64,000 bases of DNA from Alteromonas confluentis (GTDB lineage Bacteria > Pseudomonadota > Gammaproteobacteria > Enterobacterales > Alteromonadaceae). Each line of letters begins with the position of its first letter. Within the stretch, counting starts at the first letter, position 1. Below the pieces are notes generated by a model. It was not told the DNA's origin, searched no databases, and saw only the letters and a list, made by a program, of their open reading frames with translations. The translations under genes and the position numbers were made by a program. The DNA lies in the NCBI RefSeq assembly GCF_001757105.1, contig NZ_MDHN01000013.1, positions 62,001-126,000 on the forward strand, in the 5' to 3' direction. Of this stretch, positions 9,405 to 17,440 are shown piece after piece.

Positions 9405-9683
9405 TCACACGAACATAACGGACAGCATTTGAATGAGCATGCCTATCACGCTGCCGACAATAAATCCGATCCAGCCATTTTTATTGATGTAACGAAACAC
9501 GGTAGCTAAGAATATGCCGCACCAAAGCATGGCGGAGTAGACAGAGAGTGTGCTATTGGCGTCGCTGCCGCCGGGAGTAAACAGCAGTACAATAAACATC
9601 GTGGCCATTGCGCCTGAGAGCAGCACCCACATAATGTTCTTTTTATCGGTAAAGCTGTTGGGTTGAGTATTTGTTTCAGACAT
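9405..9683 (-). CDS. Small three-helix membrane protein of unknown function
   Basis: A 92-residue protein with a polar N-terminus (about 15 residues) and three hydrophobic segments: about 18-38, 48-63 and 69-91. I recognise no family. It lies 6 bases upstream of the ABC1-kinase gene on the same strand, so the two are likely in one transcript. The start codon lies next to one arm of an 11-bp inverted repeat that may control it. Confidence 0.7.
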   Translation of the reverse strand: MSETNTQPNSFTDKKNIMWVLLSGAMATMFIVLLFTPGGSDANSTLSVYSAMLWCGIFLATVFRYINKNGWIGFIVGSVIGMLIQMLSVMFV

Positions 9684-9686
9684 AAG

Positions 9687-9738
9687 ACTTGCCCGTAGAA
9701 ATTCACAATATTTTAACTATGAAGCATTACGGGCAAGT
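9687..9738. repeat. 11-bp perfect inverted repeat upstream of the small membrane-protein gene
   Basis: ACTTGCCCGTA (9687-9697) and TACGGGCAAGT (9728-9738) are exact reverse complements 30 bases apart. They sit just upstream of the start codon at 9683 and downstream of the DUF6702-like gene. The pair could be a dyad operator or an mRNA hairpin at the 5' end of the membrane protein/ABC1 transcript. It lacks a T-run and is not a standard terminator. Confidence 0.6.
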
Positions 9739-9762
9739 GGGTCAATGTGCAGATATAAGACT

Positions 9763-10311
9763 TTAGTGTTGCGCGTCGTTGTGACCAGTGAACTCAACGC
9801 TAAGTAGTTCCACATTATCACGGAATGTTAGCGTTTTAATGTCGCCCTGACCTTCCACATTCAATGTGTTGACTTGGGATGGCCAAATATCACGTAACGC
9901 ATCATGACGAATGCGTAGACCTTCTAAGGCGGGTGGTTGTTCCGTTTCCTGGTATACCCAGAAAAATTTTCCTTCCGTTTCATAACCTACGGTTTTCAAT
10001 GCGAGGGATTCGTCCTCGGCATTCAGCAAATAAAAACGCGAAGTTACATAGTCTGCAAAGGCTTTCTGCGTCGATTCGTCATCAAGAATATCGGCGTGTT
10101 TGTCGAACAATACCTTTACCGCATGTTCGGCATCGTGCAGATTAAAACGGTGCATAACCTCAATGTTTTCAGTGCGCTGATTGAACAACACTGTGGTAAT
10201 GGCCGCCTTTATCTGGTGGGCCGATACAACCTGACTCATCACTAGCAGCAGAGCCGCCAGGCTCCACTGCTGTAAACGGCGAGACTTAGTTGTCATCGCC
10301 TTCTTCATCAT
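9763..10311 (-). CDS. Exported DUF6702-like protein
   Basis: A 182-residue protein with a basic N-terminus and signal peptide ending near VVSAHQIK. The mature part (HQIKAAITTVLFNQRTENIEVMHRF onwards) fits the DUF6702 type of small exported proteins, which begin with a conserved His just after cleavage and often lie beside M1-type peptidase genes. Its function is unknown. The ATG overlaps the 3' end of the upstream M1 aminopeptidase gene by 26 bases, implying coupled translation and a shared role at the envelope. Confidence 0.65.
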   Translation of the reverse strand: MMKKAMTTKSRRLQQWSLAALLLVMSQVVSAHQIKAAITTVLFNQRTENIEVMHRFNLHDAEHAVKVLFDKHADILDDESTQKAFADYVTSRFYLLNAEDESLALKTVGYETEGKFFWVYQETEQPPALEGLRIRHDALRDIWPSQVNTLNVEGQGDIKTLTFRDNVELLSVEFTGHNDAQH

Positions 10312-12748
10312 CGTCGGTCTTCAGTTCAGTTTTCATATCCTGCATCAGATCCATCGAAGTGCGCGCTTCGCTCTTCTTAGACTTGTATGCTTCGATACGT
10401 GAAGGAATGATACGACGCGGGTAGTAGTTATTTTCTACGTCTACGTCTGCCGTTTCCCAACGAGGATCAACCGTTACGCTCACCAGCTCTTTATCTTTGT
10501 CGGTCACAATCAGCTTAGAGACAGCTTTTGGTGTACGACGCCAGATTTCAGCGGGAATACGCATGGTTTGCGTGGTGCCGTCAGCAAATTCCATCTCCAG
10601 CAGGATGGGCATAACCAGTCCACCCAGGTTGCTGAAGTCCATTACGTAATAGTTTTTGTCTTCACGAACGGCACGTTCAAAGGTTTCACGTTCCCATGGC
10701 TCCAGTTTTTTCAGGAAATCACGGTACTTGTTACGGTCTTTGTTGGTTGGCGTGTACTGGTCGTTGTCATCATAGAAATCTTTGATGTCATCGAAACGTT
10801 CAACCCACAGCTTGCGGCCTTCTTCGCGGTTACGCTCGTCGGTGAGCGACAGCGGCTTGTCCATTTCAGCTTCACGCTGGCGAGCCAGATCGATGTCAGG
10901 ATCTTTGGTATCTAAACGCAGCTTGTACACGCGGTCGATAGAGATATCTACGTGATCAGTGGTGTAGAACCAGCCGCGGAAGAACCAGTCCAGATCCACA
11001 CCAGACGCTTCTTCCATGGTGCGGAAGAAATCAGACGGTGTAGGACGCTTAAACATCCAGCGTTGTGCATATTCTTTAAACGCAAAATCGAACAGCTCTC
11101 GGCCAAGAATGGTTTCACGCAAAATATTTAGCGCTACGGCAGGCTTGGTGTAAGCGTTAGGGCCTAAGTGCAGAACTGAGTCAGACTGGGTCATGATTGG
11201 CACCTGAGATGAGCCTTTCATATAGCCTGTTACATCGCGTGGCTCAACACCCCAAGGAATGTTTGGATCCCATTCGCGACCGGCAACGCCGTCGAGGAAG
11301 CTGTTTAAACCTTCGTCCATCCAGGTCCACTGACGTTCGTCAGAGTTCACGATCATTGGGAAGTAGTTGTGACCTACTTCGTGGATTACCACACCAATCA
11401 GGAAGCGCTTTTCAGACAGCGAATATGTCCGTGAACCGTCGTCTTGCAACTCGGTGCGCGGGCCGTTGAAGGAAATCATCGGATATTCCATGCCGCCAAC
11501 CGGACCGTTTACAGACTGTGCAGTCGGGTACGGGTAAGAGAATGTGAAACGGTTGTATACGTCCAGAGTATGTACTACAGATTCTGTAGAGTATTTCTTC
11601 CACAGATCGCCACCTTCTTTCGGATAGAAAGACATGGCCATAACGTGCTTCTGCGGACCATCCTGTTCAATACCTTTTGCATCCCACATAAACTTACGTG
11701 AAGACGCCCAGGCAAAGTCACGCACGTTGTCGGCTTTAAAGTGCCAGGTTTTGGTTTTGCTGGTACCTGCTTTTTCGTTTTCCAGTGCTTCATCTGCGGT
11801 TACGATGAAAACAGGGCGGTCAGCGGTTTTAGCTTCTTCTAAACGCTTACGCTGGGTGCTGGTAAGCACATCTTTCGGGTTCTGCAGAACACCAGTAGAA
11901 GAAACGATGTGGTCGGCCGGTACAGTCATGGATACATCGTAGTTACCGAATTCCAGGGTGAACTCACCACGGCCGATAAATTCTTTGTTAGTCCAGGCTT
12001 CGTAATCAGTGTATGCCGCCAGACGCGGGAACCACTGAGCCAGCAAGAAGATGTCGTTACCGCCTTCGCGCTCGTCATCCGGGAAGTGCTCGTAACCAGA
12101 ACGGGCTGATACGGCATCTTCTTCAACGATGTTATAGGCAAAATCGATATCAAACTTGACTGATTTACCCGGCTTAAGCGGGGTTGCCAGGTCAACACGC
12201 ATTAGGGTGCCAACGATAACTTTATGCAAGTCTTTGCCACCGGCTTTTACTGCATCAATCTGATAGCCTAATTCGTGGTCTGCCACAAATTGGTCACGAC
12301 GCAGGGCGCCCATGCTCAGTTTTGCTGGGCTGTCGCCGCTGGCTGATTGTGTTGCTGGACCACGGTTACCGATACCGCCGAACGTGGTGGTCAGGGCAGA
12401 CAGAGAATCATCACGGAATTTGTTCTGATCGAGCTGAATCCACAGGTACTTCAGTGTATCGGGTGAATTGTTGTGATAAGTGATGGTTTCAGTGGCTTCA
12501 ATGCGGCGCTTTTCTTCATCCAGTTCAGCTTTAATGACGTAGTCAACTTGTTGCTGCCAATACTGGTGGCCGGCTTCACCTGCTGCGTTACGGTAAACGT
12601 TAGGTGTAGGGAGTACTTCGTCGAGTTGTCTGAATTTATCTTCGAAGTCGCCTTTTGTTTGTTTTATCGCTGCGGTGGCTACAGGAGCCTGAACCAGTAA
12701 ACCCAGTACAGGAGCCAACCAAAGCAGACGCTTTTGTCGCGTGCTCAT
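10286..12748 (-). CDS. Exported M1-family zinc metallopeptidase
   Basis: An 820-residue protein with a signal peptide (MSTRQKRLLWLAPVLGLLVQ...ATAA). The zinc site is complete: HEVGH at residues 456-460, with the third ligand Glu479 in the DEG triplet 18 residues further on. A GxMEN-like stretch, VGGMEYPMISFNG, precedes it. M1 enzymes are mostly aminopeptidases; the large C-terminal part with many charged residues is typical of the secreted gammaproteobacterial branch. The DUF6702-like gene overlaps its 3' end. It is divergent from proB. Confidence 0.9.
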   Translation of the reverse strand: MSTRQKRLLWLAPVLGLLVQAPVATAAIKQTKGDFEDKFRQLDEVLPTPNVYRNAAGEAGHQYWQQQVDYVIKAELDEEKRRIEATETITYHNNSPDTLKYLWIQLDQNKFRDDSLSALTTTFGGIGNRGPATQSASGDSPAKLSMGALRRDQFVADHELGYQIDAVKAGGKDLHKVIVGTLMRVDLATPLKPGKSVKFDIDFAYNIVEEDAVSARSGYEHFPDDEREGGNDIFLLAQWFPRLAAYTDYEAWTNKEFIGRGEFTLEFGNYDVSMTVPADHIVSSTGVLQNPKDVLTSTQRKRLEEAKTADRPVFIVTADEALENEKAGTSKTKTWHFKADNVRDFAWASSRKFMWDAKGIEQDGPQKHVMAMSFYPKEGGDLWKKYSTESVVHTLDVYNRFTFSYPYPTAQSVNGPVGGMEYPMISFNGPRTELQDDGSRTYSLSEKRFLIGVVIHEVGHNYFPMIVNSDERQWTWMDEGLNSFLDGVAGREWDPNIPWGVEPRDVTGYMKGSSQVPIMTQSDSVLHLGPNAYTKPAVALNILRETILGRELFDFAFKEYAQRWMFKRPTPSDFFRTMEEASGVDLDWFFRGWFYTTDHVDISIDRVYKLRLDTKDPDIDLARQREAEMDKPLSLTDERNREEGRKLWVERFDDIKDFYDDNDQYTPTNKDRNKYRDFLKKLEPWERETFERAVREDKNYYVMDFSNLGGLVMPILLEMEFADGTTQTMRIPAEIWRRTPKAVSKLIVTDKDKELVSVTVDPRWETADVDVENNYYPRRIIPSRIEAYKSKKSEARTSMDLMQDMKTELKTDDDEEGDDN

Positions 12749-12992
12749 TCAATTTCCTTCTTATTATAGACTTTAAGCCCAAGGTAATATTTTATCGGGT
12801 ATTGCTTTAGCGATGCCAGTTTTTAGCCGTAGATAGCTCCTGTCTCACCGCAAATCAGCGCAATTTCACTCGTTGTTTTTATGCTGATGGTCTAAGTCTG
12901 CAAAATCCGATCTAAAGGATTACCGCTTACACATTTTTTTCTGCCGGTGTTTGCAGTATTCTCGAAGACCTCTTTGTTTATCACTAATTTCC

Positions 12993-14093
12993 ATGAGTAA
13001 TTTCACCTGGCAACGTGCTGTTATTAAAGTAGGCAGCGCACTGATTGCGCCAGACGGCAATAACGTCAGCGCAAAATACCTGCTCCCTCTCGCCCGATTC
13101 ATCACCGAGAGTCGTGCGGCAGGAAAAGAAGTCATTGTTGTTTCGTCTGGAAGCGTAGCGGCCGGACGGGGCCGGGTGGTAATAAACCACCCCGCATCCA
13201 TTGCTGAAAAACAGGCCATGGCAGCCATTGGGCAAATGCAGATGATGGCGAACTGGCAGCGATTTTTCGACTGTCCCTGTGCGCAGGTTTTGCTTACTGC
13301 CGAAGACCTGCGTGATCGAACCCGTTACGTGAATATTAAAAATACCCTTCGTGAACTGCTTATTCATGAAGCACTGCCTATTGTGAACGAGAACGACACC
13401 GTGGCAGTGGCGGAACTGAAGGTGGGTGATAACGATAATCTCGGCGCTTACACGGCGCTGGTGGCACAGGCCGACACGTTAATTATCTGTTCTGACATCG
13501 ACGGCCTTTACACCGCCGACCCACGCAAAAATCCAGATGCCACTTTAATTCCTGTGGTGGGATCCATAACGCCGGAAATTTATTGTTTGGCGGGTGGTGC
13601 CGGAACGGCAATGGGTACCGGCGGCATGCGAACAAAAATCGAAGCGGCAGATAAATGTGCCCAAAGTGGCATTCAAACACTGATTGTTAATGGCCGCGAC
13701 GGCAAGGTATTTGACGCATTGCTAAAAGGGCATTGTCCGGGTACGGTATTTTCAGCTCAGCAATCACGCCAAACGGCAAGGTCACTGTGGCTTACTCATA
13801 CATTAAAAACGCGCGGTGTGGTGGATATCGACGCCGGTGCCAAACGGGCTATCACCGAGCGAGGCGCATCGCTCTTGCCTTCGGGTGTTATCGGAGTAAA
13901 TGGTAAGTTTGCTGCTGGCGATGCCATTGAACTGCGATGCGAAGGGCAAGTGTTAGCCAAGGGGCTGGCACTCTACGACGCCAAAGATCTGCTGCAGATA
14001 AAAGGGCAGAAGAGCAGTCAGATCCAACACATTCTGGGTTACGACTATGGTGAAGTGATCGTTCACCGTGATGACCTGGTACTGTTACCATAA
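12993..14093 (+). CDS. proB: Glutamate 5-kinase
   Basis: A 366-residue cytoplasmic enzyme that phosphorylates glutamate in the first step of proline synthesis. The amino-acid kinase domain shows VIKVGSALI, VVSSGSVAAGRG, VNENDTVAV and the C-terminal loop GTGGMRTKIEAA. A PUA domain follows from about residue 275 (GVVDIDAGAKRAI). The chosen start, MSNFTWQRAVIKVGS, matches the family N-terminus; an earlier in-frame ATG would add 14 unrelated residues. proA is not adjacent in this window. Confidence 0.95.
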   Translation: MSNFTWQRAVIKVGSALIAPDGNNVSAKYLLPLARFITESRAAGKEVIVVSSGSVAAGRGRVVINHPASIAEKQAMAAIGQMQMMANWQRFFDCPCAQVLLTAEDLRDRTRYVNIKNTLRELLIHEALPIVNENDTVAVAELKVGDNDNLGAYTALVAQADTLIICSDIDGLYTADPRKNPDATLIPVVGSITPEIYCLAGGAGTAMGTGGMRTKIEAADKCAQSGIQTLIVNGRDGKVFDALLKGHCPGTVFSAQQSRQTARSLWLTHTLKTRGVVDIDAGAKRAITERGASLLPSGVIGVNGKFAAGDAIELRCEGQVLAKGLALYDAKDLLQIKGQKSSQIQHILGYDYGEVIVHRDDLVLLP

Positions 14094-14143
14094 ACTGAAT
14101 TTTTGCGTGCCCTTGGCCGGCACGCATTGCAAGGAGAGTAAAG

Positions 14144-14581
14144 ATGACGGATTTCGCCCCCGCATTAAGCGACTATCCCTATCAGGTAAAACTGACATCC
14201 CGTCAGGAAGACAACGACGAAAACGGCTTCATTAATAACGTGGCGTTTTACAGCTTTTTTAATACCGGCGTTAATATGTTCCTGCAGAATCACTGTCCGC
14301 AAGCGTTCGAGCACGAGGGCATTACGGCATATGTCGTGAGTTCTCAGTGCCAGTACATGTCACCGGCCTCTTTCCCTGACGATATTTTTGTTGGCCTTCG
14401 TGTGGCAAAAGTTGGGCGCAGTTCGGTAACCTACGGGTTGTCGGTATATGCCGGTGAAACCAAACGTCGTGTCGCCCATGGTTTGTTCGTGCATGTCTAT
14501 GTAGAGCGCCATACCGATAATGCAGTGCCTATTCCGGCGGATGTCAAAGACGCACTGTTAACGTTCTCTGAGGAGTTTTAA
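14144..14581 (+). CDS. Hotdog-fold acyl-CoA thioesterase
   Basis: A 145-residue protein of the 4-hydroxybenzoyl-CoA thioesterase/YbgC type. The signature is QEDNDENGFINNVAFYSFFNTG, the position where D/N-x-x-G-x-x-N-N marks the hotdog active-site helix. The later segment SPASFPDDIFVGLRVAKVGRSSVTY is the typical beta-sheet. The likely reaction is hydrolysis of a short or aromatic acyl-CoA; the substrate is unknown. An AAGGAGAG ribosome site lies 6 bases before the ATG. Its TAA stop shares one base with the next gene's ATG. Confidence 0.82.
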   Translation: MTDFAPALSDYPYQVKLTSRQEDNDENGFINNVAFYSFFNTGVNMFLQNHCPQAFEHEGITAYVVSSQCQYMSPASFPDDIFVGLRVAKVGRSSVTYGLSVYAGETKRRVAHGLFVHVYVERHTDNAVPIPADVKDALLTFSEEF

Positions 14582-15510
14582 TGAAAGCGGTATTGCTGGA
14601 CGCCGATACACTTAAACCTGATGAGTTAGACTTAACCGGTCTTACTGCATTGCCGATTTCGCTCACCCAATATGCAACCACCACCGCGGATGAGCGTATT
14701 GCGCGGATAAAAGACGCCGAAATTATTCTGGTGAACAAAGTGGTACTCGATGCCGAAGTGCTGGCTCACGCCAGTGCGTGCAAGTATATCGGTGTGTTGG
14801 CCACTGGCACGAATAATATCGATAAAGCGTATTGTCAAAAGCAGGGTATTCACGTAGCGAATGTAGAGGGGTACGGTACCGATGCGGTGGCGCAACATGC
14901 GCTCATGCTGATGCTAAATCTTGCTACGTCTTGTCCAGCCTATGCTGCCGATGTGGATGCAGGTAAATGGGCTGCTGGTCCGCACTTTTGTTTGCTTGAT
15001 CATCCGGTCATGGAACTGGCGGGAAAAAATCTGGTTATTGTCGGTTATGGTGAGCTGGGGCAACGCTTTGCTGCCATGGCAAAAGCTCTGGGGATGAATG
15101 TACAGGTTGCGGCTCGCCCGGGAAAAAGTGACGACGAAAGACCTTCGTTAGATGCGCTGCTACCCGATGCCGATGTGGTTTCTTTGCATTGCCTGCTTTC
15201 CGAAGAATCAAAGCACTTGATCAACGCTGAGCGGCTTAAAGCAATGAAGCCAACGGCGTTGTTGGTGAATACCGCCCGCGGTGCGCTTATTGATGAATCT
15301 GCACTGCTAAATGCGCTTAAAAACGGCGAAATTTTGGGTGCAGGGCTGGACGGGTTGTCACAAGAACCGCCTCCGGCTGATCACCCGTTACTGAACACCG
15401 GCCTTAAAAACTTACTTGTTACGCCACACTCTGCTTGGGTGGCGAAAGAGGCACGCCAGCGCTTAGTCAACATCGCAACGGGACACTTAAAAGCCTTTTT
15501 ATCGGCATAA
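14581..15510 (+). CDS. D-2-hydroxyacid dehydrogenase (glycerate/hydroxypyruvate type)
   Basis: A 309-residue cytoplasmic NAD(P)-dependent dehydrogenase. The Rossmann motif is VIVGYGELGQRFAAMAKAL (about residues 152-170). The catalytic Arg lies in NTARGALIDE, the Glu in the segment after it, and the His in TPHSAWVAKEARQR. Family members interconvert 2-oxoacids and D-2-hydroxyacids; similarity of layout suggests glycerate dehydrogenase (HprA-like). It overlaps the thioesterase stop by one base, so the two form an operon. Confidence 0.88.
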   Translation: MKAVLLDADTLKPDELDLTGLTALPISLTQYATTTADERIARIKDAEIILVNKVVLDAEVLAHASACKYIGVLATGTNNIDKAYCQKQGIHVANVEGYGTDAVAQHALMLMLNLATSCPAYAADVDAGKWAAGPHFCLLDHPVMELAGKNLVIVGYGELGQRFAAMAKALGMNVQVAARPGKSDDERPSLDALLPDADVVSLHCLLSEESKHLINAERLKAMKPTALLVNTARGALIDESALLNALKNGEILGAGLDGLSQEPPPADHPLLNTGLKNLLVTPHSAWVAKEARQRLVNIATGHLKAFLSA

Positions 15511-15530
15511 GTCATCATCGATTTGTTAGA

Positions 15531-15564
15531 TAACATTTCACTTTGTTAGAGAAGTGGAATGTTA
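15531..15564 (+). repeat. Imperfect 13-bp hairpin after the dehydrogenase gene
   Basis: TAACATTTCACTT (15531-15543) pairs with AAGTGGAATGTTA (15552-15564) with one mismatch around an 8-base loop, followed by TTTAAC. The motif TTTGTTAGA occurs twice here. It may terminate the dehydrogenase transcript weakly or be a protein-binding dyad in the upstream region of hupE. Confidence 0.5.
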
Positions 15565-15666
15565 TTTAACAGTGTGCTGAACCCTTGTCGTCCGTTTATT
15601 CCCTCTGGCTGCTTCTAACCTACTGCCCTTATTGAATTTTCTCATGTGAGCTTGTTTGCCCTCTAT

Positions 15667-15682
15667 TGGCATTGCCTTTGCA
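15667..15682 (+). promoter_or_regulatory. Sigma-54 promoter-like site for hupE
   Basis: TGGCA-N6-TTGCA with GG and GC exactly 10 bases apart matches the -24/-12 consensus TGGCAC-N5-TTGCW closely. Transcription would begin about 12 bases downstream of the GC, near 15694, leaving a leader of roughly 63 bases before the hupE ATG. Because HupR, a sigma-54 activator, is encoded in the facing cluster, this site probably brings hupE into the hydrogen regulon. Confidence 0.65.
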
Positions 15683-15756
15683 AACGACACTAAATAAAAG
15701 CACCGCTAACACGGTTTGCACATAACTCGTTCAATAATAAATAAAAGGGTTTCACC

Positions 15757-16338
15757 ATGAAATTAGTTGCCAAGGTCAGCCTACTGACCGCACTTGCTGC
15801 TCTGGTTCCTTCTGCTGCGTTCGCGCATACCGGCACGGGTTTTCACTCCCATGGCCTGATGGCGGGTCTGGCTCACCCAGTGATGGGCTGGGACCATCTG
15901 GTGGGATTGCTGGCCGTAGGTTTCTGGAGTATGACGCTGGTTAAAAGCCAGCAGACAAAAGTTATCACCACCTTTTTTGCAATGCTGATGCTAGGTTTTG
16001 TTGCCGGAGCATCGGGTATTGCGTCGTCTGCCGTAGAAAGTGGAATCGCTGCGTCAGTGCTGCTCGCAGGCTTGCTGTTAATGCGTAATCGCCAATTTGC
16101 AATGCCTGCGGCAGCGTTTTTTGCCACTTTCTTCGCCGTGTTTCACGGTATCGCTCACGGCGCTGAGACATCCGTTGGCGCGTCTTTCGAATTCGCCGTT
16201 GGCTTCATGTTAAGCAGTGCCATGCTGTTTGCGTGTGGCGCATTGTTTCAGATGGCATTTGCACAGCGTTTCGCTGCAGTGCGTTATATTGCGGGAGCCG
16301 GCGTTGCCTGTGCCGGTTTAGGAATGATGGCGTTCTGA
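15757..16338 (+). CDS. hupE: HupE/UreJ-family nickel permease-like membrane protein
   Basis: A 193-residue protein with a cleavable signal peptide (MKLVAKVSLLTALAALVPSAAFA) and about six membrane segments. The mature N-terminus is His-rich (HTGTGFHSHG), followed by the family hallmark HPVMGWDHLVG; a second motif, FHGIAHGAE, lies near residue 130. HupE proteins are linked to nickel uptake for hydrogenase in rhizobia. The gene is outside the hup operon, convergent with hypE, and has its own sigma-54-like promoter. An AAAGGG ribosome site lies before the ATG. Confidence 0.9.
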   Translation: MKLVAKVSLLTALAALVPSAAFAHTGTGFHSHGLMAGLAHPVMGWDHLVGLLAVGFWSMTLVKSQQTKVITTFFAMLMLGFVAGASGIASSAVESGIAASVLLAGLLLMRNRQFAMPAAAFFATFFAVFHGIAHGAETSVGASFEFAVGFMLSSAMLFACGALFQMAFAQRFAAVRYIAGAGVACAGLGMMAF

Positions 16339-16351
16339 TAGTAAGACAAGT

Positions 16352-16385
16352 CGCGGGCCCACCGCTGATCCGGTGGCAACCCGCG
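16352..16385. repeat. GC-rich double-stem hairpin between convergent hupE and hypE
   Basis: Outer arms CGCGGG (16352-16357) and CCCGCG (16380-16385) enclose inner arms CCACC (16359-16363) and GGTGG (16372-16376). It fills the 56-bp gap between two convergent stop codons. There is no T-run, so it may act as a 3' stabiliser or a weak bidirectional terminator. Confidence 0.5.
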
Positions 16386-16394
16386 GCGATTTCG

Positions 16395-17435
16395 TTAGCA
16401 AATCCGCGGCAGTTGTTCTCCTACCAGCATATCCATAATGCGTTCGCCGCCGAAAAACGTTTTCACCACGACTCTACCCGCTTTACCTTCCGCCACTTCT
16501 CCAATAATGGCTGCGTCCTTACCCGCAGGATGAGCACGCATAGCCGACAGCACGCTATCGGCAGATTCTGCTGGTACGGCAGCCACAAGCTTTCCTTCGT
16601 TGGCGAAGTACAACGCTTCGAGGCCAAGAATTTCACAAACACCGCGTACTTCTTCACGAATGGGCACCGCTTCATCATCCAGACGAATACTTACCTGAGA
16701 TGACTCTGCAAACTCACAGAGCACAGTGGCGACACCACCACGGGACGCATCGCGAACTGCATGAATATCGGGACACACTGCCAGCATGGCTTGAACTAAG
16801 CCATGTAGAGGCTGACAGTCGGTTTTTAGCTCGACGTCCAGCGCCAGATCGCCACGGGCGTTTAAAATAGCCGCGCCATGATCGCCAATGAAGCCGTTAA
16901 CGATGATTTTATCTCCAGTCTGGCAACGCTTCGCTGAGATATTTACGCCGTCAGGGATCACGCCGATACCCGTGGTGTTGATAAAGCATTTATCGCCTTT
17001 ACCTTTCGGTACCACTTTGGTGTCGCCGGTGACAATCATCACTCCGGCTTCATCTGCAGCCTGTTTCATTGAGGTAACGATACGCCGTAACTGTTCCACT
17101 GGCATGCCTTCTTCGAGGATCATGCCGCACGACAGATATTTAGGCATTGCGCCAGACACGGCTAAATCGTTTACTGTGCCATTTACTGCCAGCGTACCGA
17201 TGTTACCTCCGGGGAACTCAATTGGATCTACTACGTAGGAATCGGTAGTAAATGCTAACTTCGTTCCTTGTTGTTGGAGCGCGGCTAAGTCGAAACGCGC
17301 CTGATCTTCCAGTCCGTTTAAATGTTCGTTATCGAAGGTGCCGACAAAGACATCGTCGATAAGATCGCGCATGGCTTTGCCGCCAGCACCATGCGCCATG
17401 GTAATGGTGGCGGCTTTTAAAGTATGTTTTGACAT
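16395..17435 (-). CDS. hypE: Hydrogenase maturation protein HypE
   Basis: A 346-residue cytoplasmic protein of the PurM-like family. It ends in PRIC; the terminal Cys is the residue that is carbamoylated by HypF and dehydrated to thiocyanate, supplying the cyanide ligands of the NiFe cofactor. The N-terminal ITMAHGAGGKAMRDLI and the DASRGGVATVL stretch (about residue 225) are typical. The start at MSKHTLKAATITMAHGAGG fits the family; a longer frame would overlap hypD. It begins 5 bases after the hypD stop. Confidence 0.97.
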   Translation of the reverse strand: MSKHTLKAATITMAHGAGGKAMRDLIDDVFVGTFDNEHLNGLEDQARFDLAALQQQGTKLAFTTDSYVVDPIEFPGGNIGTLAVNGTVNDLAVSGAMPKYLSCGMILEEGMPVEQLRRIVTSMKQAADEAGVMIVTGDTKVVPKGKGDKCFINTTGIGVIPDGVNISAKRCQTGDKIIVNGFIGDHGAAILNARGDLALDVELKTDCQPLHGLVQAMLAVCPDIHAVRDASRGGVATVLCEFAESSQVSIRLDDEAVPIREEVRGVCEILGLEALYFANEGKLVAAVPAESADSVLSAMRAHPAGKDAAIIGEVAEGKAGRVVVKTFFGGERIMDMLVGEQLPRIC

Positions 17436-17440
17436 TGCAA

